Assembly (NCBI GenBank): GCA_031279735.1
Contig: JAITHX010000048.1
Location: forward strand, 1 to 10,536
From: Prevotellaceae bacterium
Lineage (GTDB): Bacteria > Bacteroidota > Bacteroidia > Bacteroidales > UBA932
Direction of reading: 5' to 3'
Length of the DNA stretch: 10,536 bases
Below the pieces are notes generated by a model. That model worked only from the letters and a program-made list of their open reading frames with translations, was not told where the DNA came from and ran no database searches. Positions 6,420 through 10,536 of the stretch are shown one piece after another; position 1 is the first letter of the stretch; each line of letters opens with the position of its first letter. A program made the translations under genes and the position numbers.

Positions 6420-7088
6420 ATGTATCGATCTATAATTTACAAGGAATGGATCAAGACGCGAACGGCGACGGGCTTTATAGTTCTCGCCTTCGCTGCCGCC
6501 GCAATTCATTCGTTCATGAAGATAGCCGAAGACTTGAGGCTTTCGGGCGCGGCGGCTTGCTGGGAACTCGTGATTCAGAAGGATCCGGCGATGTTTCCTT
6601 TATTCGAGTATCTGCCGGCGATTGCGGGGGTTCTCGCGGCGCTGGCGCAGTATGTACCCGAACTTCAGTCCAAAAGACTGAAACTGACTCTGCATCTCCC
6701 GCTGAAAGAGGATGCGATTCTGCTTGCGATGTCGGCGTATGGCACAGCGGTTGTGACGCTTGTCACGGCGTTTTTCGGCGCGGTATTGCTGTGGGGGTTG
6801 AGCGCGAATTTCCCCGCCGAAATAGCGGGCGCGTCCTTTCGTCGGCTTCTGCCCGGATTCATGGCGGGTCCGTCGGCTTATTTCCTCGCGTCGTGGATCT
6901 GTCTCGAACCGCGCTGGTCGCGTCGCGTGCTGAATTTCATACCGGGCGCTCTCGCGCTGTCGCTGTTTTTCATGCGGGCGAAGTCGGGCGCCTTCTGCCC
7001 GCTGGTTCCATGGTTGGGCGGCTTTATGGCGGCGGCGTTTTTCTTTGTTTTCCAGTCAACGGCTCGATTCAAGGACGGTGTGCAATGA
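6420..7088 (+). CDS. ABC-2-like membrane permease subunit
   Basis: This 222-residue hydrophobic protein is the likely membrane partner of the preceding ATPase. About six membrane segments can be read: roughly residues 17-31, 62-78, 99-124, 145-161, 170-185 and 196-212. The N-terminus (MYRSIIYKEWIKTRTATGF) has the short cytoplasmic KEW-type start common in ABC-2 permeases. A basic stretch with LQSKRLKLTLHLPL (82-95) lies between the second and third segments and may be a coupling region facing the ATPase. I cannot assign a substrate. It begins 4 bp after the ATPase stop and overlaps the next gene by ATGA at 7085-7088, so the genes form one tightly coupled unit. Confidence 0.8.
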   Translation: MYRSIIYKEWIKTRTATGFIVLAFAAAAIHSFMKIAEDLRLSGAAACWELVIQKDPAMFPLFEYLPAIAGVLAALAQYVPELQSKRLKLTLHLPLKEDAILLAMSAYGTAVVTLVTAFFGAVLLWGLSANFPAEIAGASFRRLLPGFMAGPSAYFLASWICLEPRWSRRVLNFIPGALALSLFFMRAKSGAFCPLVPWLGGFMAAAFFFVFQSTARFKDGVQ

Positions 7089-8317
7089 AAAATAAAAAGA
7101 CGCTGTATCTGCTCGTGCTGCTGTTTGTGACCCTTGTAGCGCTGTGGGGCTTGCCCGAACCGGCGCGCATGCTTTCGACCTCCCGCACACGCTATCCCTT
7201 CGTGTATTTCAGTTCTGTGGAAAAGAAACTGATGTTTCGCTCCGCCGACGAACGCGACAATGTTTCGTTCCGCGACGACGAGGGGCGCGCCTTCTCGAAA
7301 CGGGAATACGACCTTTCGCTTCCCCTGCTCAACTATCGTCAACTGACCGTCAACGGCGAAATGCCCGACAGCATAGACGGCGTCGCCATCGATCCCCGTC
7401 TGTTGAGAACCAAACAGGTGAATTTTCGCTACTCGCCCTCCGAGAAAAACGCTCCCCGAACCGAACTCTACATCATGTACGAATCGCAGCCAAAGGACGC
7501 CAAGCTCGAATCGCCGGGCGACGTGTTCCGAATGAAGGACGGGATAGAGTTTATCGATGCCAGAACGAACACTGTCAATGCCGAAAAAAGCGAACGCTTC
7601 GCCGCGTCTCTCGCCAAGGCGGGTTTTGCCTTTCCGTCGCAATGGACTTACGGCAACCTGAACATCCGCAAACCCTACGACGAAGGCTATTTCTCGCTCG
7701 ACGCGCACGGCGCCCTGTTTCATGTGAAGATGGTGAACGGGCGTCCCTTCGCTCGCAACACGAATTTGGACGCCTCGATTGAACCGGTGCACTTCTCGCC
7801 GGTCGAACCAGCCGACAAGAGGTTCTACGGCTTTCTCTTCGACCGAAGCGGCAAGGTTTACATAGTGGAGGAAAACGGCGGCAAGTACAAACCCCTGCGG
7901 CTGGACATCGGGAATTTCGATCCGGACACGGACGAGCTGACCGTACTCGGCAACTTTCTCTACTGGACAGTTGCGGTGCAGAACGCCGCCGGCAAACGGT
8001 TCTATGCTCTCAATGCCGAAAGTTTGTCGCGAGTGCGCGAAGCCTCAGTTCCGGCACCCGCGAATCGCTGGGACGCGACAGCCGCCCGACTGTTTCCGGT
8101 CTATCTGTCGTTCAGGGACAAACACAGCGAATATCTTGCCCCGCGCCTGCATTTCACTCGCGCTTCGGCATTAATGGCAAACCTTGCGGCGGCGCTGCTG
8201 ATGCTGTTCGTGCCGCGCCGAACGAGAAGGAAACGGATTTTCGATTCGCTCTATACCCTGCTCTTCGGCATAGCGGGAGCGATTGCCCTGCTTGTCGTGC
8301 CATACAAAAAACGATGA
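7085..8317 (+). CDS. Membrane-anchored envelope protein, DUF4857-like
   Basis: A 410-residue protein of unknown function. One membrane segment lies at about 6-24, a large polar domain spans about 30-355, and two more segments are near 362-377 and 388-407, separated by the very basic RRTRRKR; this suggests an extracytoplasmic domain held by both ends. The part around 260-340 (FYGFLFDRSGKVYIVEENGGKY, then VLGNFLYWTVAVQNAAGKRFYALNAESL) has short strand-turn units that could be propeller-like. From memory it resembles the Bacteroidota DUF4857 family found next to ABC genes; I cannot confirm this. The start is the ATG at 7085 overlapping the permease stop. The frame stays open upstream to 6446, but only because it shadows the permease gene. 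Confidence 0.75.
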   Translation: MKNKKTLYLLVLLFVTLVALWGLPEPARMLSTSRTRYPFVYFSSVEKKLMFRSADERDNVSFRDDEGRAFSKREYDLSLPLLNYRQLTVNGEMPDSIDGVAIDPRLLRTKQVNFRYSPSEKNAPRTELYIMYESQPKDAKLESPGDVFRMKDGIEFIDARTNTVNAEKSERFAASLAKAGFAFPSQWTYGNLNIRKPYDEGYFSLDAHGALFHVKMVNGRPFARNTNLDASIEPVHFSPVEPADKRFYGFLFDRSGKVYIVEENGGKYKPLRLDIGNFDPDTDELTVLGNFLYWTVAVQNAAGKRFYALNAESLSRVREASVPAPANRWDATAARLFPVYLSFRDKHSEYLAPRLHFTRASALMANLAAALLMLFVPRRTRRKRIFDSLYTLLFGIAGAIALLVVPYKKR

Positions 8318-8349
8318 AAAGAATTATCAATCATAAAAACATTCGAGAA

Positions 8350-8883
8350 ATGAAACATTTTATTTTGTTTACCGCAATCTCCCTTGCGCTTGTGTGCTGC
8401 AATCAGGGAGGAAAGAAGGCGACGCAGGCGAAACAGTCGGTTGCCGCAAGTTCCGACACCCTCGCCGCGTTCGCGCTGGACAGTCTGCTGCAAGTCGCGG
8501 AGAAGGAAATCGACAAAACGATAAGGGTGACAGGCTACGTGACGCACACCTGCAAACACTCCGGCAAACGCTGCTTCATAGTCGGCGAATCGCAAAAAGC
8601 CTCGATGCGCGTCGAAGCCAAAGGCGATATAGGCGGATTCAACCGCGAACTCGTCGGCTCGAAAATCGAAGTCACGGGAGTGCTGAAGGAACGTCGCCTG
8701 ACTAAGGAGTATCTCGACAAGATGGAACAGAACGTCGAGCAGAAAAAAGAGGACGGCAACGCCGAAACCTGCGCTGCGGAACTCGCCAACATCAGCGACA
8801 TGCGCAAATGGATGAAGGAGCGCGGCAAGGATTACTATTCCGTTTACTATATGGACGGACTGACTTACGTTGCACCGGACTGA
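8350..8883 (+). CDS. Probable lipoprotein with OB-fold-like domain and His/Cys cluster
   Basis: A 177-residue exported protein of unknown function. The N-terminus MKHFILFTAISLALVCCNQ reads as a signal sequence ending in two cysteines (C16, C17); either could be lipidated, although the residue before the cysteine is not the usual Gly/Ala/Ser. After a polar linker, residues 54-115 (IDKTIRVTGYVTH..., then MRVEAKG, KIEVTGVLKE) have the strand pattern of a small OB-fold. Within it lies HTCKHSGKRC, giving H66, C68, H70 and C75, a plausible metal or haem site. An in-frame ATG at 8314 overlaps the previous stop and would add 12 residues; 8350 is preferred because it gives a compact signal peptide. 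It is followed 7 bp later by the PepSY-type gene. Confidence 0.75.
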   Translation: MKHFILFTAISLALVCCNQGGKKATQAKQSVAASSDTLAAFALDSLLQVAEKEIDKTIRVTGYVTHTCKHSGKRCFIVGESQKASMRVEAKGDIGGFNRELVGSKIEVTGVLKERRLTKEYLDKMEQNVEQKKEDGNAETCAAELANISDMRKWMKERGKDYYSVYYMDGLTYVAPD

Positions 8884-8890
8884 GCCGACG

Positions 8891-9427
8891 ATGAAGTTCA
8901 CACGTCTGTTGCGCATAGTTCACCGCGATCTCGGTTTTGCGGTAGTCGGGGTTTCGCTGGTTTACGGCATTTCGGGAATATACCTCAATCATCTCGACGG
9001 CAAGGATCCCGCCTACCGCACTGAGGAGCGCTCGCTGCAACTGTCGGCCGGTCTCGACGAAAAACAATTGGCTGACGCATGGAACGCCGACGCGGAACTC
9101 CCGCCGCTGAAACGGGTATTCAGAATCGACGAGGATCATTTCCGCCTGATGCTCGACGGAGGCGTCGCGGTGTACAACAGCGCCGACGGACGGGCGGACT
9201 ACGAACGGCATACTCGACGGGAATTTGTTTATTGGATAAACCGTTTACACTATAATAAGGTAAAGGGATGGAGTCCCGTCGCCGATTTCTTCGCGGGTTC
9301 CGTTCTTTTTCTCGCCGTGTCGGGAATGTTCATCGTCAGGGGAAAGGCGGGACTTGCAGGAAGAGGCAAATGGTATCTGCTGGGGGGACTGCTGGTTCCG
9401 GTGCTGTGGGTTTTGATTGGCGGTTAG
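8891..9427 (+). CDS. Small PepSY-associated membrane protein
   Basis: A 178-residue inner-membrane protein resembling PepSY-associated TM helix proteins, a family that includes reductases and accessory proteins for siderophore or haem iron. The first helix region, LLRIVHRDLGFAVVGVSLVYGISGIYLNH (6-34), has the typical His-Arg-x-Leu-Gly start and a histidine at each end (H11, H34). A soluble part (about 36-115) follows, then INRLHYNKVKGW with H120, and two more membrane segments at about 130-149 and 162-177. H11, H34 and H120 are candidate haem ligands. It is much shorter than four-helix FoxB-type reductases. The ATG at 8891 is chosen; a TTG at 8870 would overlap the previous gene. The TAG stop falls inside a heptamer repeat, and the next gene starts 8 bp later. 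Confidence 0.75.
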   Translation: MKFTRLLRIVHRDLGFAVVGVSLVYGISGIYLNHLDGKDPAYRTEERSLQLSAGLDEKQLADAWNADAELPPLKRVFRIDEDHFRLMLDGGVAVYNSADGRADYERHTRREFVYWINRLHYNKVKGWSPVADFFAGSVLFLAVSGMFIVRGKAGLAGRGKWYLLGGLLVPVLWVLIGG

Positions 9428-9434
9428 CGGTTAG
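9420..9434. repeat. Reverse-oriented CCGCTAA heptamer repeat at a gene end
   Basis: GCGGTTAGCGGTTAG is two units of TTAGCGG-type sequence, the reverse complement of the CCGCTAA array at 454-490. The first TTAG contains the TAG stop of the PepSY-type gene. A further GCGGTTAG at 10217-10224 supplies the stop of the next gene. Confidence 0.55.
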
Positions 9435-9435
9435 G

Positions 9436-10224
9436 ATGGAAAGAATCATATCGTTACAGAACTCAAGGATTAAGGAGGCCATTCGTCTTCGGGCAAAATC
9501 GGGGATGCGCGCCGAACGGGGGATGTTTCCCGTCGAGGGGCGTCGGGAAATAAGCATGGCGACGAGGGGCGGATATTCGATTGATTCGCTGTTCGTGTGT
9601 CCGGAGTTGGGCGCCGGATGCGATTTTCCCGCCGACAAGGTTTTCGAGGTGGACGCAAGGGTTTTCGAGAAGATCGCCTGCCGCGAGGATTCCGACGGAC
9701 TTTTGGCTCTCGTGAAGATGCGGGAGAGGCGCCTGTCGGACATAAGGCTGACGGATGTTCCGCTGGTGATAATCGTGGAAAGGGTTGAAAAACCGGGCAA
9801 TCTTGGCGCGATACTTCGCACGGCGGATGCGGCGGGCGCGGATGCGGTGGTGACATGCGATCCGAAATGCGATTGGTTCAATCCTAATGTGATTCGTTCG
9901 AGTCTCGGTTGCGTGTTCGGGGTGCAGATTGCGTCGTGTTCGCCGGAGGAAGCGTTCGCATGGCTGCGGGTCAACGGGATTCGCTCGTTCGCGGCAGAAC
10001 TGGAAGCCTCGAACAATTATTGCAGCGAGGATTTTACCGGCGCTTCGGCATTGATAGTTGGCGCCGAAGCGACGGGTCTCGGCGAGTTCTGGCTGAGGAA
10101 CGCCGATCGACGGATCAGGATACCGATGCGGGGAGCGGTCGATTCGCTCAACGTTTCGGTTTCGGCGGCGGTGATAACCTTCGAAGCCGTGCGACAGAGA
10201 ACGAGAGAGAACGATCGCGGTTAG
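9436..10224 (+). CDS. SpoU/TrmH-family RNA 2'-O-ribose methyltransferase
   Basis: An S-adenosylmethionine-dependent SPOUT methyltransferase that would modify ribose 2'-OH in rRNA or tRNA. The 262-residue protein has an N-terminal substrate-binding domain (GMFPVEGRREI at 29-39, VFEKIACREDSDGLLALV at 76-93) and a C-terminal knotted domain with all three SpoU motifs: ERVEKPGNLGAILRTADAAG (115-134, with N122 and R128), IVGAEATGL (207-215), and IPMRGAVDSLNVSVSAAV (229-246). The two-domain layout matches RlmB- and TsnR-type enzymes rather than the shorter TrmL; the exact target base cannot be told. The ATG at 9436 gives the usual MxRIISLQNSRIKE start. It lies 8 bp after the PepSY-type gene and probably shares its transcript. 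Confidence 0.92.
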   Translation: MERIISLQNSRIKEAIRLRAKSGMRAERGMFPVEGRREISMATRGGYSIDSLFVCPELGAGCDFPADKVFEVDARVFEKIACREDSDGLLALVKMRERRLSDIRLTDVPLVIIVERVEKPGNLGAILRTADAAGADAVVTCDPKCDWFNPNVIRSSLGCVFGVQIASCSPEEAFAWLRVNGIRSFAAELEASNNYCSEDFTGASALIVGAEATGLGEFWLRNADRRIRIPMRGAVDSLNVSVSAAVITFEAVRQRTRENDRG

Positions 10225-10238
10225 AGAGAAATAACTTA

Positions 10239-10368
10239 GCACACAGATGACGCAGATTTCAATTACGAATTACGAATTACGAATTACGACCGGCTTCGGC
10301 TGTAGGTCCGCAGTCGGGACGTAATTCGTAATTCGTAATTCGTAATTGAAATCTGCGTCATCTGGTGC
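10239..10368. repeat. Fold-back repeat D with AATTACG heptamer arms
   Basis: The left arm (10239-10288) is the reverse complement of the right arm (10320-10368) over about 50 nt, broken only by a one-base bulge at 10243. Each arm combines a module like that of fold-back repeat A (GCACACAGATGACGCAGATT) with four heptamers AATTACG (10261-10288). The 31-nt loop is GC-rich (10289-10319). It lies 15 bp after the last gene. There is no T-run after the stem, so a terminator role is uncertain, though such a long hairpin may protect or end the transcript. Confidence 0.9.
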
Positions 10369-10536
10369 GCCACGAAGCGTGCGTGTATATAAATGTAAAA
10401 AAAGGTCTACTTGTATGAAAGTTACAGGCATCCAAATTTGTCGTTCGGGATGAAGTCGAGGTGGCGGTGAAATAAAAGGAAGAGAGATCTCCCCGCCGAG
10501 GCCCGCCGAGACGTGCGCGATGAGCTGCGGCAGTCA
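10369..10536. other. Right edge with no recognised gene
   Basis: No supported gene is seen in these 168 bp. A + strand ATG at 10415 opens only 12 codons. On the - strand a frame is open from the window edge (10535) to a TAA at 10422-10424, giving 37 residues ending HLDFIPNDKFGCL. I cannot place it, and its start, if it has one, lies outside the window. The sequence is AT-rich up to about 10410 and GC-rich from about 10490, so a boundary may lie here. Confidence 0.3.

Noticed and set aside
6446..7084. N-terminal extension of the 410-residue envelope protein
   Set aside because: It overlaps the whole permease gene in another frame, is rich in Arg/Gly/Ser without hydrophobic pattern, and the ATG at 7085 gives a proper membrane segment.
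9268..9435. Upstream start for the RNA methyltransferase
   Set aside because: The extra residues overlap the PepSY-type gene and do not resemble the family; the ATG at 9436 gives the usual N-terminus.
1..10368. A composite transposon bounded by fold-back repeats A and D
   Set aside because: The segment between them holds essential housekeeping genes in the order typical of the phylum and no transposase, so the shared module is better read as a dispersed repeat.

Overview
The window looks like a chromosomal segment of a member of the Bacteroidota, most likely Bacteroidales. Three things point there: the gene order rplM-rpsI-rpsB-tsf, protein sequences (L13, S9, CysRS) that read like Bacteroidales homologues, and two upstream sites matching the TAnnTTTG -7 promoter element of this phylum, with no clear Shine-Dalgarno sequences. 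All eleven genes lie on the + strand.

Layout. Positions 1-500 hold no gene. They contain three back-to-back fold-back (inverted) repeats, one built around an 18-bp tandem array and one around a heptamer array, followed by a second heptamer array. A promoter at about 507-514 then drives the translation block rplM, rpsI, (196-bp structured gap), rpsB and tsf, which closes with a clear intrinsic terminator at 3431-3462. A second promoter at about 3482-3489 starts a long, tightly packed run: cysS, purE, an ABC-type ATPase, an ABC-2-like permease, a membrane-anchored envelope protein (DUF4857-like from memory), a probable lipoprotein with a His/Cys cluster, a small PepSY-associated membrane protein, and a SpoU-family RNA methyltransferase. 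From the ATPase on, genes overlap or are only a few bases apart. After the last gene the window ends in another large fold-back repeat (10239-10368) and about 170 bp with no recognisable gene.

How it fits together. The first block makes ribosomal proteins and EF-Ts; the second begins with a tRNA synthetase and a purine enzyme and runs into an envelope module. ATPase, permease, envelope domain, lipoprotein and PepSY membrane protein together resemble a transporter-plus-accessory set, and metal or haem handling is a reasonable but unproven idea. The most unusual DNA is the fold-back repeat family at both edges: the left and right elements share a 22-bp module (21 of 22 identical) and use related heptamers (AATTCTT and AATTCGT) in the same stem architecture. 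The other notable points are a perfect RRDD tail on ribosomal protein S2 whose codons have diverged synonymously, and a possible structured leader ahead of rpsB.
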